A DNA stretch of 60,141 nucleotides from Adlercreutzia equolifaciens (GTDB taxonomy: Bacteria; Actinomycetota; Coriobacteriia; Coriobacteriales; Eggerthellaceae), in assembly GCF_029076695.1 (NCBI RefSeq), contig NZ_JARFIK010000003.1, forward strand, positions 1 to 60,141, given 5' to 3'. Every line of letters begins with the position of its first letter. Position 1 is the stretch's first letter. The notes beneath the pieces were generated by a model. The model was not told where the DNA came from and searched no databases. It saw only the letters and a program-made list of their open reading frames with translations. The position numbers and the translations under genes are program-made. Shown piece by piece: positions 42,896-51,430 of this stretch.

Positions 42896-44884
42896 ATGAG
42901 AAAGTTCAAAACCGAGAGCAAGAAGTTGCTCGACCTGATGATCAACTCCATCTACACCAACCGTGAGATTTTCCTGCGCGAGCTTATCTCCAACGCGTCG
43001 GATGCCGTGGACAAGTTGTACTTCCGCAGCTTGACGGACAGCTCGGTGGCGGTGAACCGCGGTGACTTGGCCATTACTGTGGGCTTCGATAAAGAGGCCC
43101 GTACTGTGACGGTGTCCGATAATGGCATCGGCATGACCAAGGACGAGCTGGACAAGAACCTGGGCACTATTGCTCACTCCGACTCCTACGAGTTCAAGGC
43201 CGAGCGTGCCCAGCAGGTTGTGGAGGGCGACGCCCCCGAGGACGGCGCCGACGTGAAGGGTCTGGACGATCTGACCGATGTGGACATTATTGGCCAGTTC
43301 GGCGTGGGCTTCTACGCGGCGTTCATGGTGGGCAAGAAGGTGCGCGTGGTGTCCCGCGCCGTGGGCAGCGACGAGGCCTGGGCTTGGGAGTCCAACGGCG
43401 TGGACGGCTACGACATCAAGCCGGCCGAGCGTGATGAGCACGGCACCGACGTCATTGTGTACCTGAAGGACAACACTGACGAGGAGTCCTTCGACACCTT
43501 TGCCACCGAGCAGGGTCTGACTTCGCTTATCAAGCGTTACAGCAACTACGTGCGCTACCCCATTCAGATGGAAGTCACCCGCAGCCGCAAGGTAGAGCAG
43601 GAGGAAAGTGCCGAGGGCCAGCCCCAGTGGGAAACCTACACTGAAATTGCCACTATCAACTCGATGATTCCCATCTGGAAGCGCCGCAAGTCCGAGGTAT
43701 CCCAGGAGGAGTACAACGAGTTCTACAAGACCGACTTCCATGACTTCGAGGACCCGGCCCGCACTATTTCAGTGCACGCCGAGGGCTCGCTGAACTACGA
43801 CGCCCTGCTGTTCATGCCCGGCCGCGCGCCGTGGGATCTGTACTCCAAGGACTTCAAGAAGGGCCTGGCGCTCTACAGCTCCAACGTACTCATCATGGAG
43901 AAGTGCGAGGAACTGCTGCCCGATTACTTCAGCTTCGTGCGCGGCGTGGTGGACTCGTCTGACCTGACGCTCAACATCTCCCGCGAGACGCTGCAGCACA
44001 ACGGCCAGCTGCGTGCCATTGCCCGTCGTTTGGAGAAGAAGATCAAGAGCGATCTGGCTTCCTTCCGCGACGATGACCGCGAGGGCTACGAGAAGTTCTT
44101 CGAGCAGTTCGGTCGCACGCTGAAGTTCGGCATCTACCAAAGCTACGGCATGGCAAAGGACGTGCTGGGCGATTTGCTACTGTTCTACTCGGCGAAGCAG
44201 AAGAAGCTCATCACCCTGGACGAGTACCTGGCCGATGCGCCGGCCGGGGCCGATTCCATCTTCTACGCTGCCGGTGACTCGCTGGAGCGCTTGGCGCAGA
44301 TGCCGCTGGTCACCACGGTGCTGGCCAAGGGCTACGATGTGCTTCTGTGCGATCAGGACGTGGACGAGTTCTGCATGATGGCCATGGGCACCTACGGCGA
44401 GCACGCGGTGGATGGCGACGAGGACAACCAGCAGCCCTACTTCATCAAGAATGTGGGCGCCGAGGACCTGGGCCTGACCACCGATGAGGAAAAGAAGCAG
44501 GCTGAGGAAGCCACCGAGAGCAACGCTGCGCTGTTCGATGTTATGCGCGAGGCGCTGGATGGCCGTGCCGAGCGCGTGGTGGTGTCCACGCGTCTGACCG
44601 ACGCGCCGGCCGTCATTACCAGCGAGGGCGGCGTGTCGCTGCAGATGGTGCAGGTGCTGAAGAGCCAGCCCGGCAGCGAGCAGTTGCCTGACCTGCATCT
44701 GGTGCTGGAGCTGAACGACAAGCATCCGGTGTTCGCCACGCTGCAGGCCGCCCATGAAGCCGGCGACGACGACAAGGTGCGCACCTACGCGGGCATCTTG
44801 TTCGATCAGGCAATGCTGGTGGAAGGCATCCTGCCCGACAACCCGCTGGCCTTCGCCCAGGCCGTGGCCGATCTCATGAAATAG
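42896..44884 (+). CDS. htpG: Molecular chaperone HtpG (Hsp90)
   Basis: The 662-residue ATP-dependent chaperone has the GHKL ATPase domain first: LFLRELISNASDAVDK-like NREIFLRELISNASDA, then DNGIGM and GQFGVGFYAAF. A middle domain and a C-terminal dimerisation domain follow. The ATG at 42896 is preferred to an in-frame upstream one at 42758 that lies within the CIRCE leader. The leader between operator and start is about 125 nt. HrcA control through CIRCE is expected from the site upstream. It stands alone and ends at a UUCG-loop terminator. Confidence 0.96.
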   Translation: MRKFKTESKKLLDLMINSIYTNREIFLRELISNASDAVDKLYFRSLTDSSVAVNRGDLAITVGFDKEARTVTVSDNGIGMTKDELDKNLGTIAHSDSYEFKAERAQQVVEGDAPEDGADVKGLDDLTDVDIIGQFGVGFYAAFMVGKKVRVVSRAVGSDEAWAWESNGVDGYDIKPAERDEHGTDVIVYLKDNTDEESFDTFATEQGLTSLIKRYSNYVRYPIQMEVTRSRKVEQEESAEGQPQWETYTEIATINSMIPIWKRRKSEVSQEEYNEFYKTDFHDFEDPARTISVHAEGSLNYDALLFMPGRAPWDLYSKDFKKGLALYSSNVLIMEKCEELLPDYFSFVRGVVDSSDLTLNISRETLQHNGQLRAIARRLEKKIKSDLASFRDDDREGYEKFFEQFGRTLKFGIYQSYGMAKDVLGDLLLFYSAKQKKLITLDEYLADAPAGADSIFYAAGDSLERLAQMPLVTTVLAKGYDVLLCDQDVDEFCMMAMGTYGEHAVDGDEDNQQPYFIKNVGAEDLGLTTDEEKKQAEEATESNAALFDVMREALDGRAERVVVSTRLTDAPAVITSEGGVSLQMVQVLKSQPGSEQLPDLHLVLELNDKHPVFATLQAAHEAGDDDKVRTYAGILFDQAMLVEGILPDNPLAFAQAVADLMK

Positions 44885-44893
44885 CCGCGAGAC

Positions 44894-45406
44894 TTAGCCT
44901 TCTCTCTTCAAGGGGCGCTCTTCGGAGCGCCCCTTTGCTTTGCGCAGGAAAGCGAAGGAGGCACCCATAAGGATGAGTCCGACGGCGTCGAAGGTGATGA
45001 ACAGGTTGATGCTGGAGGCCAGCAGCTCGTGGCCGGCGGGAAGCGTGGCGCGAATAAGCGACTCGCCGATGAGCCCCACCACTTGCTGGGCCAGGATGAC
45101 AACGCCCAGGGCAGTGAAGCGCCGCGGGGCTGCAATGAAGGCCGGGTAGGTGCAGTTCCACATGAGAAAGGCAATGCCGATACCCTGGGCCGCCACGCGA
45201 CCGGGCACGCCGGCCAGCTCGTAGGCACCCATATAAGCCTCGGGCGTGAGGGCGAACCCCAGGGCGCACTGCACGTTCACGACGAAGACGAAGGCGAAGC
45301 ACAGGCGCGCTATCCAGGTGGCAGCCGTGAGCAGGCGCGAGGGGCGCGTGGGTGGTGCGGCCGAGTGGGGCGTCGGCGTCTCCGTTGGCTGAGAGGCGCG
45401 GCTCAT
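44894..45406 (-). CDS. Four-helix membrane protein
   Basis: The 170-residue protein has a Pro/Thr-rich N-terminus and four hydrophobic helices (LCFAFVFVVNVQCALGFAL, IGIAFLMWNCTYPAFIA, ALGVVILAQQVVGLIGE, LFITFDAVGLILMGASF). The pattern resembles small DoxX-like or DUF-type membrane proteins but I cannot name a family. Its start overlaps the stop of the upstream methyltransferase gene by 4 nt, so the two are translationally coupled. Confidence 0.75.
   Translation of the reverse strand: MSRASQPTETPTPHSAAPPTRPSRLLTAATWIARLCFAFVFVVNVQCALGFALTPEAYMGAYELAGVPGRVAAQGIGIAFLMWNCTYPAFIAAPRRFTALGVVILAQQVVGLIGESLIRATLPAGHELLASSINLFITFDAVGLILMGASFAFLRKAKGRSEERPLKREG
44910..44940. terminator. htpG terminator with a UUCG loop
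   Basis: AAGGGGCGCTC (44910-44920), TTCG, GAGCGCCCCTT (44925-44935) form a perfect 11-bp stem with a UUCG tetraloop and a T-containing tail. It overlaps the end of the convergent minus-strand gene at 44894-45406, so it is transcribed as sense in one direction and coding in the other. Confidence 0.85.
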
Positions 45407-46308
45407 GCGTCGGCCCGTCCCAGTTTCGACAAGTGACGGAAAGCGTAGAAGGCTACGGCCGAGGAGGCGGCCACATTGAGCGAGTCGACGCCCGGGGCCA
45501 TGGGAATGCGCACGGTGTAGTCGCAGCGGGCGATGGTGGCCGGGGCCAAGCCGTCCCCTTCGGTGCCGAAGAGCAGCGCCAGCTTGGCGGGCACGCCCGT
45601 AGCGGCTTCCTTGGCCGCCAGTTGCTCGTTTAGCTGGTCGGGGGTGAGGGAGTCGTCGGAAAGCGCCATAGCCGCGCAGGTGAATCCCAGATCCTTCAGC
45701 TGATCAAGGCCATCGGCGCTCCAGGTGCCCTCGCCGGGGCGGTTGGGCTCGTCGAGGTTTCCGATGCGCGTCCACGGCACCTGGAAGACCGTGCCCATGG
45801 ACACGCGCACGGCGCGACGGTACAGCGGGTCGTAGCAGGCGGGGCTGGCCAGCACGGCATCCACGCCCATGGCGGCGGCGCTGCGGAAGATGGCCCCCAC
45901 GTTCGTGTGGTTCGTGATGTCCTCCAGCACGGCCACGAGGCGCCCCGCGCCCACGGTGTCGGCCAGGGAGGGCAGGAGAGGGCGGCGGAAGGCGGCCAAA
46001 GCGCCGCGGGTCAGCTCGAAGCCCGTCAGGCGTGCCAGCTCTTCGCGGGGCGCCACGAACACGGGCAGCTCCGGTACGCGTTCCTCCATGGCGGCAATAA
46101 GCGGCGCCATGGGCTCGAGCCATTTCTCCTCCATGAGCAGCGACAAAGGCTCCATACCGCCGGCGAAGGCGCGCTCGATGACCTTGCCCGACTCGGCAAT
46201 GAACAGCGCCCGCTCCGGCTCCAGCTTGCTTCGCAGCTGGGCCTCGGTCAGCCGCGCGAAGGCGTCAAGGCGCGGGTCGTCCAGCGAGTCGACCAGTACA
46301 ACGGGCAT
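45403..46308 (-). CDS. SPOUT (TrmH/SpoU) RNA methyltransferase
   Basis: The 301-residue protein has an N-terminal substrate-binding domain (ERALFIAESGKVIERAFAGG) and a C-terminal SPOUT trefoil-knot domain. The three motifs are clear: NHTNVGAIFRSAAAMG (motif 1), LLFGTEGDGL (motif 2) and IPMAPGVDSLNVAASSAVAFYAF (motif 3). It methylates a 2'-O ribose of tRNA or rRNA using SAM; the site is unknown. It forms a two-gene operon with the four-helix membrane protein. Confidence 0.92.
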   Translation of the reverse strand: MPVVLVDSLDDPRLDAFARLTEAQLRSKLEPERALFIAESGKVIERAFAGGMEPLSLLMEEKWLEPMAPLIAAMEERVPELPVFVAPREELARLTGFELTRGALAAFRRPLLPSLADTVGAGRLVAVLEDITNHTNVGAIFRSAAAMGVDAVLASPACYDPLYRRAVRVSMGTVFQVPWTRIGNLDEPNRPGEGTWSADGLDQLKDLGFTCAAMALSDDSLTPDQLNEQLAAKEAATGVPAKLALLFGTEGDGLAPATIARCDYTVRIPMAPGVDSLNVAASSAVAFYAFRHLSKLGRADA

Positions 46309-46350
46309 AGTTCCTCCTGCTTGCGGGAATGGGGTACGAGCGCTTCGGGC

Positions 46351-46387
46351 AAAACAAAAGCGCCAGCCTATTATAGACTGGCGCTTG
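46351..46387 (-). terminator. Terminator after mIHF
   Basis: On the minus strand, AAGCGCCAGTCT pairs with AGGCTGGCGCTT (one mismatch) and is followed by TTGTTTT. It lies 20 nt after the mIHF stop. Confidence 0.85.
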
Positions 46388-46407
46388 AAAGTTCAGGCGA
46401 ATGTCGC

Positions 46408-46716
46408 TTAGGACAGGGCAGCCTTCAGAGACTGCATCTGGTTGGAGCCCAGGCCCTGCAGACGACGCTCGGCCGGGATGCCCAGCTCCTCCATGAGCTT
46501 CTCGGTCTTCACCTTGCCGAAGCCGGGGAGGGCGTTCACGAAGGCCTTCACCTTCATGCGGCCGACAACCGGGTCGTCGATCTGGTCAAGAACCTCAGCG
46601 GGGGTCAGCAGGCCCATGGAAAGCTTGTTGGTGATCTCGGAACGCTTGGCGCGAACGATACGAGCCTTCTCGAGGGCGGCAGCACGCTGCTCAGGGGTCA
46701 TTGTCGGTGCGGGCAT
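46408..46716 (-). CDS. mihF: Actinobacterial integration host factor (mIHF)
   Basis: The 102-residue protein matches the actinobacterial mIHF family: PEQRAAALEKARIVRAKRSEI at the start, then a helix-two-turn-helix (VGRMKVKAFVNALPGFGKVKTEKLMEELGI) with LPGFGK contacting DNA, and a closing basic segment. It bends DNA and organises the nucleoid. Presence of this family supports an actinobacterial host. It is a single gene with a long leader containing a perfect hairpin. Confidence 0.95.
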   Translation of the reverse strand: MPAPTMTPEQRAAALEKARIVRAKRSEITNKLSMGLLTPAEVLDQIDDPVVGRMKVKAFVNALPGFGKVKTEKLMEELGIPAERRLQGLGSNQMQSLKAALS

Positions 46717-46736
46717 AATACACTCTTTCTCTCTCG

Positions 46737-46758
46737 TTCCCTGTTCTCTAACAGGGAA
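46737..46758 (-). promoter_or_regulatory. Perfect hairpin in the mIHF mRNA leader
   Basis: TTCCCTGTT, CTCT, AACAGGGAA form a perfect 9-4-9 inverted repeat about 20 nt upstream of the mIHF start codon. A -10-like TATTAT (minus strand) lies further upstream, so the hairpin should be in the transcribed leader. It could stabilise the mRNA or be a binding site. Confidence 0.55.
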
Positions 46759-47240
46759 AACTTCCTAAGGACGCTGGCACAAGAAAGAGTGGTGCCGCGC
46801 GTCCTCGCTTTTGGCAGAGACGATAATACAGAATTTGGCCGTTTCGTGCACGGTTTTTCCGATGAAAGTGCCGTGTTGTGGGCAAAAATGCACTTTTTAG
46901 GCTCCGAAATGGGGATTTAGTGACGAAATGACCTTGTTGACGTTGTGACAGCGTGAGATTGCTAGGGAAAGAAGTACCTGGTTTCGGTAGGGCTGGCAGA
47001 GGAGCGAGGGGTTCGCGGGCATGGAAAGTAAAGACGAGGGAGGAACGATCCGCAGGGGCGAGGAGTGCGGTGGCTTGAGAAGAGGCGAGAGGAAAGGAGA
47101 GCGGGAGGAAGGAGGGGCTGCGATTACTGCGGAGTTGTTTGGGGAGGGCGCGGTGGTCATTGTTTGAGATGGGGTCGGTCGCCGCTTGCAAAAAGCGCGG
47201 CGCGGTATAATCGGCGCTATCGAGAAAACCAGAAGGCGCT
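46759..47240. other. Non-coding region between mIHF and mazG
   Basis: Nothing coding is seen in this stretch of about 480 bp. It is AT-richer near 46800-46960 and purine-rich on the plus strand near 47030-47120 (runs of GAGG and GGAAGG). TATAAT at 47206-47211 is a likely -10 for the mazG transcript. Confidence 0.5.
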
Positions 47241-47321
47241 ATGAGCAAGTTGAGCGTCTTCTGCGAGCCGTGTTGCCCCTTATTCGAAAGAAGCTGCCAT
47301 GACCGAAAAGCTTGTTGCTGA
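47241..47321 (+). CDS. Possible cysteine-rich leader peptide overlapping the mazG start
   Basis: An ATG at 47241, preceded by AGAAGG at 47231-47236, opens a 26-codon frame that ends at TGA 47319-47321, 23 nt inside mazG in another frame. Six of 26 residues are cysteine (positions 8, 11, 12, 19, 25, 26), including two Cys-Cys pairs. It begins MSKLSVFCEPCC. Polycysteine upstream frames that attenuate translation are known in mycobacteria, which makes this worth recording. It may also be chance. Confidence 0.4.
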   Translation: MSKLSVFCEPCCPLFERSCHDRKACC

Positions 47322-48186
47322 CGTTGTCGCCACCGATCATCCGTCCTTCAACGATTTTGTTGCCACCATCGAGGCCCTGCGCGCCTCCGACGGTTGTCCC
47401 TGGGATCGCGAGCAGACGCATCAGAGCATTTCTAGCAACATGATCGAAGAGGCCTACGAGGCCGTTGATGCCATTGAGTCGCAGTCGGTGCAGCACCTGC
47501 GGGAAGAGCTGGGTGACGTGCTGCTGCAGGTGGTGCTGCAGTCCCAAATTGCCGCCGATGCCGGCGAGTTCACCATCGACGATGTGTGCCGCGACATCAA
47601 CGAGAAGATGGTGCGCCGTCACCCCCACGTGTTCGGCGAGGCCCAGGCGGCCGATGCCAACGAGGTGCTGGATCTGTGGGACCAGGTGAAAATGGCCGAG
47701 AAGCAGGTGGCCGACAGCGCTGCCGAAGCCGTCGCCGATGAGCCCGAGGGGCTGCTCGACGGCGTGCCGAAGAGCTTCCCGGCCCTCATGCAGGCGCAGA
47801 AGATTTCGCGCAAGGCCGCCGCAGCGGGCTTCGAGTGGCCTACGGTGGATGCCGTGTGGGAGAAAGTCGATGAGGAGATTGCCGAGCTGCGTGAGGCCTA
47901 CGCCGCGGCGCCCAAGTCGTCCAACGGCAAGGTGGACGGCGACGCCGATCCCGCCGCCAAGCAGGCGGTGGCGCTGGAGTTCGGGGACGTGCTGTTCTCG
48001 CTGGTGAACGTGGCGCGCAAAATGGGTGTGAACGCCGAAGAGTCGCTGCGCCTTACCTGTGCGAAGTTCCGCAACCGCTGGGCTTTCATGGAAGGCGCTG
48101 CTGCTGGTCAGGGACGGCGCATCGAGGATTTGAGTGCCGAGGAGATGGAAGAGCTCTGGGGCTTGGCTAAGATGCTGCAGGGCTAG
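47299..48186 (+). CDS. mazG: Nucleoside triphosphate pyrophosphohydrolase MazG
   Basis: The 295-residue protein has two MazG domains. The first shows the Mg2+-binding EEAYEAVDAIE and EELGDVLLQVVLQ motifs and the typical VRRHPHVFG. The second, around residues 170-270, has KVDEEIAELREA and EFGDVLFSLVNVARKMG. It hydrolyses NTPs/dNTPs to monophosphates and pyrophosphate. A linker rich in Ala/Asp (about 205-220) is slightly longer than usual. It is a single gene followed by a dispersed repeat. Confidence 0.94.
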   Translation: MTEKLVADVVATDHPSFNDFVATIEALRASDGCPWDREQTHQSISSNMIEEAYEAVDAIESQSVQHLREELGDVLLQVVLQSQIAADAGEFTIDDVCRDINEKMVRRHPHVFGEAQAADANEVLDLWDQVKMAEKQVADSAAEAVADEPEGLLDGVPKSFPALMQAQKISRKAAAAGFEWPTVDAVWEKVDEEIAELREAYAAAPKSSNGKVDGDADPAAKQAVALEFGDVLFSLVNVARKMGVNAEESLRLTCAKFRNRWAFMEGAAAGQGRRIEDLSAEEMEELWGLAKMLQG

Positions 48187-48216
48187 TAGGTTCCAGGAAC
48201 GGCCACTTTGGTATCC
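48187..48216. repeat. Dispersed TAGGTTCCAG repeat, copy 1
   Basis: TAGGTTCCAGGAACGGCC followed by ACTTTGGTATCC closely matches sequence at 52800-52829. A third, inverted copy ends at 52938. It lies directly after the mazG stop. Confidence 0.65.
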
Positions 48217-48331
48217 TGCGCGGTGCCAAAGTGCAAAGTATGTTTATCGCTTTGTGTCTAGCATGCGTTAGTGTCAAATACGTTTTTCAGTTTGCCTGCT
48301 TCGTCGGCTGAGGAAGATCGGGGCGTAAAGG

Positions 48332-48363
48332 AAGGACGCCGTCTTGCGAGAAGCGGCGTCCTT
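48332..48363 (-). terminator. Terminator after the DUF285 protein gene
   Basis: AAGGACGCCG (48332-48341) pairs with CGGCGTCCTT (48354-48363). On the minus strand it is followed by CCTTTA. It lies about 40 nt beyond the stop codon at 48405. Confidence 0.75.
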
Positions 48364-48404
48364 GGTTGGGTCTTCGGAAGAGCATCTGGTAGAGGCGATT
48401 TTCG

Positions 48405-50084
48405 CTACTTCTTCGTCTTTACAGACTTGGTTGCCGACCAGGTGGAGTAGTAGGTCTTGCCGCTTACCTTCTTGTAGGAGCGCACCTGCACGTAGTAGGT
48501 TTTGTTGCCTTTGAGCTTGGTCACCTTAGCAGAGGTCTTTGCCGCGCCCTTGACGGTTACAGTCTTGGCACCCTTCATGCTGGAGGCGGTGGCGTAGCGT
48601 ACCTGGTAGCCGTCGATCTGTGAACGGGCCGCAGCCGAGAGCTTCTTCCAAGTCAGCTTGAAGCCCTTCTTCGCCGCCTTCAGCGACTTGGCTTGGGTGC
48701 CCTTGGGGTTGATCTTGAACGTGATCGTCTTTTTGCCGATATGTCCCTTGCCCTTCACTACGGCGGTGGCGGTGCCGACGTTTTTGTTGTTCTTGAAGGT
48801 GACGGTGTAGTCGAGACCTTTCTTGAGGGTGCCTCCATTGCTAAACTTGAGGGAGGGCTGGAGCCTCGTTCCTGTGTACTCCTGGGATGCCATGGTGAGC
48901 GGCGCCTTGCTGAAATCTAGCTGTTGGCGGTAGGTGTCAGCAACGTTTGGGATGTTTTTTGGGGAGTACGCCTTATTTTTCGAATTGAGCCACTTGCCTG
49001 TTGAGCAGAAGACTCTTTTCTGGGGATTTGTCAGTTTGAATACGCCGCTGAGGGCCCTTCTGCCGATAACAGTCGCTTGCTTTTTTGGAAGCTTCACGGA
49101 GTACGTCCTGTACGGAAAGAAGGCTGAATCGTACGAAGATGAAGGCAGGGAAAAGTGCGAGATGTCGATGCTCCACATCACTCTAACATTAACACCGCGG
49201 AAAAACATCCAAGTGGCCTTCTTGACGCTGCGAGTGTCGAAACTGGATAGATCGATGTTGAGGAGGCTATCGCACCCGGAGAACATGCTACTCATGTCCT
49301 TCACTTTGTGCGTGTCCAGTCCCGACAGATCAATCTCGCGAAGGTTTTCGCAGTACTCGAACATATAGCTCATGTCCGTGACGTTTCCGGTGTCGAGCCC
49401 GGATAGCTTGACGGAACGAAGTTTTTCGCAGCCGGAAAACATATAGCTCATGTCCGCGACGTTTCCAGTGTCGAGCCCGGATAGATTAACAGAACGAAGC
49501 TCTCGGCATCCGTCGAACATGCCGCCCATATCCTCCACGTTGCTTGTGTCGAATCCTGATACCTTGATCGAGCGCAGATTGTCGCAAGAGAACATATGTC
49601 GCATGGTTACCGCGTGCGAGGTATCAAGTCCTGACAGGTCCATGAAGATGCAGCTACTAAAATTGAAGAGACGTTCGCAGTTCGCGGGAGCCTGTATCCT
49701 GTCGCGAACGATAATGCGCGTCGGCTCGTACGGCACGTCTTCATCTAAATTTCTGCGCGTGTAGTCGAGCTCGTCGATGGCGTCGTAAATACTGCCATCC
49801 TCGTTCCGCAGATCGTCGAGCGAATAGTCCTCGTGCGCCCAGCTGTAGATCGCCTTCTGCCAGACTTTCGCGCCGAAGCTCCTGTCGGCTCTTGCGTCTT
49901 TCTGCAGGACGAGCGTGTAGTCCTTGCCCTTCTTGTAGATCGTCTCGTAGAAGAGGGGCGTGGGGCTGGCGGCCCAGGCCTCTCCGGCGCCGGCCAGCGT
50001 CTGGGCGGGGACGCAGGCGAGGCAGAGCAGCGCCGCCAGGAGCACGTGCAGGGGCCGGTGCGGCCTTCTCGTTGTCGTTTCCAT
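48405..50084 (-). CDS. Secreted surface protein with DUF285 repeats and a fibronectin-like domain
   Basis: The 559-residue protein has a signal peptide (PLHVLLAALLCLACVPAQTLAG). About six DUF285 repeats of 24-25 residues follow between residues 148 and 300, with the pattern LSGLDTGNVTDMSYMFSGC. Then come a bacterial Ig-like/MBG-type segment near 410-465 and a fibronectin III-like C-terminus (GYQVRYATAS, NKTYYVQVRSYKK). No sortase motif is seen. Such BspA/LRR-like proteins mediate surface contact. Codon use is more AT-rich than in neighbouring housekeeping genes, suggesting transfer. ATG at 50084 with GAAGGAG upstream is preferred over 50183. Confidence 0.85.
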   Translation of the reverse strand: METTTRRPHRPLHVLLAALLCLACVPAQTLAGAGEAWAASPTPLFYETIYKKGKDYTLVLQKDARADRSFGAKVWQKAIYSWAHEDYSLDDLRNEDGSIYDAIDELDYTRRNLDEDVPYEPTRIIVRDRIQAPANCERLFNFSSCIFMDLSGLDTSHAVTMRHMFSCDNLRSIKVSGFDTSNVEDMGGMFDGCRELRSVNLSGLDTGNVADMSYMFSGCEKLRSVKLSGLDTGNVTDMSYMFEYCENLREIDLSGLDTHKVKDMSSMFSGCDSLLNIDLSSFDTRSVKKATWMFFRGVNVRVMWSIDISHFSLPSSSYDSAFFPYRTYSVKLPKKQATVIGRRALSGVFKLTNPQKRVFCSTGKWLNSKNKAYSPKNIPNVADTYRQQLDFSKAPLTMASQEYTGTRLQPSLKFSNGGTLKKGLDYTVTFKNNKNVGTATAVVKGKGHIGKKTITFKINPKGTQAKSLKAAKKGFKLTWKKLSAAARSQIDGYQVRYATASSMKGAKTVTVKGAAKTSAKVTKLKGNKTYYVQVRSYKKVSGKTYYSTWSATKSVKTKK

Positions 50085-50115
50085 GTCTCCTTCTTTCTCT
50101 CTTGGTTGTTGGCGC

Positions 50116-50754
50116 CTAGATGCCGCGCGCTTGGTTCCAGGCCACCAGCTCCAGGTCGAGAGGGCGCGCGTCGGTCTCGCCATCCTCTGTGAGCGGATGA
50201 CCCTCGCACCAATTGCGCGCCAGGTTCGTAAAGAAGCGGTACTCGGTCTCGCTTAACCGGGTCCAGGTTATGGTGCAGCTGGTGACGCCCTCGTCCTTCC
50301 ACCATTCGCTGATGATGCTGTCTATGGGCATATGGCAGTGCGCGAACCAGGCGTCGCGGCTGGCCGCGTCGTCGAAGCAGTACAGGTACTTGAGGGTCAT
50401 GTTCACGATCTTTTGGGCCTTGCCGTAGGCCTGCTTGGGTAGCTTGTGTCCTTCTAGCAGCTTGTTGTAGTCATCTAAGACACTGACGCAGGGTGCGTCG
50501 TGCGCCCCGTCGAATTCCTCGGCGGTCTCCGGTGCGGCGCCGCCGAGATAGCGGTTGATTTGGTCTGCGATGCGTGCGCAGATCTGGGCAATCTCGTCGG
50601 ACGGGATCTCGCCGTGGCCCTTGATGGTGCGCGGCGTCGCGTCCTGGTAGGCGAGTTTTACGGCGAACAATAGGTCGTCCCGATCTGAGACGCTGCGCCC
50701 CTCGCAGCCGAATTTCTGGGCAAAAGCGCGTTTTGCCTCTTCCACTTGTTTCAT
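50116..50754 (-). CDS. Hypothetical protein
   Basis: I do not recognise this 212-residue, soluble, acidic protein. It lacks a signal peptide and membrane segments. Notable features are a helical N-terminal half (DEIAQICARIADQINRYLGG) and a Trp/Cys-containing C-terminal half (SIISEWWKDEGVTSCTITWTRLSETEYRFF). It lies 31 nt upstream of the DUF285 surface protein on the same strand, so the two are probably one operon, and both sit in the repeat-bounded accessory stretch. Confidence 0.65.
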   Translation of the reverse strand: MKQVEEAKRAFAQKFGCEGRSVSDRDDLLFAVKLAYQDATPRTIKGHGEIPSDEIAQICARIADQINRYLGGAAPETAEEFDGAHDAPCVSVLDDYNKLLEGHKLPKQAYGKAQKIVNMTLKYLYCFDDAASRDAWFAHCHMPIDSIISEWWKDEGVTSCTITWTRLSETEYRFFTNLARNWCEGHPLTEDGETDARPLDLELVAWNQARGI

Positions 50755-51297
50755 CTCTTCTCCTTCTGATTGATCATCTAAGGCCGATGCTAGAAGGGGA
50801 GGGTCGAATGCGGGGGATGGGGTGCCGGGATAGAGCAGTGCTGGCCGGATGTTCCGTAGCCGAATGGGGCCGCGGTGCCGAGGGCACGGCGTCGCGTCTT
50901 TGAGGATGACAGAGTAGCAGGAAGGTATTAAGTTTTAGGTCAGAGCGCTGGGGGGCCGTTTCTAGACTAGAGCGGCCTAGGTTAAGACAAGAGCCTCGGG
51001 GGGGGGGTGCTCCCTGCTAATGCATTGCAATATGTCGCGCGAGCGAAGCTCATGGCGTCGGATTCCCCAATCCCGAGAATGCCCTGAGGGGCTCTTGCGC
51101 CGTCTCTCGTCGGCGCGCCCCTGGTCAGGATGCGAATTGGCTGATGAAAGCATTATACCGACTGCCAACAGCTCCAGCAACGAAGGATCGGGAAGGGCGC
51201 CCCGGGAGGGCAGCACCCGGTTGAAGCGGGCTGGCGGACCTGACAATTGAGGAAGCTGGACTGGCTTTTGAGAAGCACCAACTAATCTTTCAACTAC
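50755..51297. other. Non-coding accessory region with a G10 tract
   Basis: No credible gene is seen in about 540 bp. It contains a run of ten G at 50998-51007 and several GC-rich imperfect inverted repeats. A minus-strand frame of 89 codons (51246-50977) reads through the G tract but has no recognisable family or ribosome binding site. Confidence 0.5.
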
Positions 51298-51366
51298 AAA
51301 GTTCGGAAAATCGTAAATGAAAAGTTCGGAAAATCGTAAATGAAAAGTTCGGAAAATCGTAAATGG
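51298..51366. repeat. Three tandem copies of a 23-bp repeat
   Basis: The unit AAAGTTCGGAAAATCGTAAA plus three bases occurs at 51298-51320, 51321-51343 and 51344-51366; only the last base of the third copy differs. It ends 64 nt upstream of the DUF4143 ATPase gene. It is AT-rich inside a GC-rich genome, as repeated operators often are. Confidence 0.9.
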
Positions 51367-51430
51367 ATGTTACAAAGGCCTGAAGCATCAGATACTATGT
51401 TGCTGTTGTCTTAGAAGAAAGCGAGGGGCT

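Noticed and set aside
50977-51246. 89-codon minus-strand frame over the G10 tract
   Set aside because: No ribosome binding site, no recognisable domain and a proline run that merely reflects the G tract; a transposase remnant was considered but no motif supports it.
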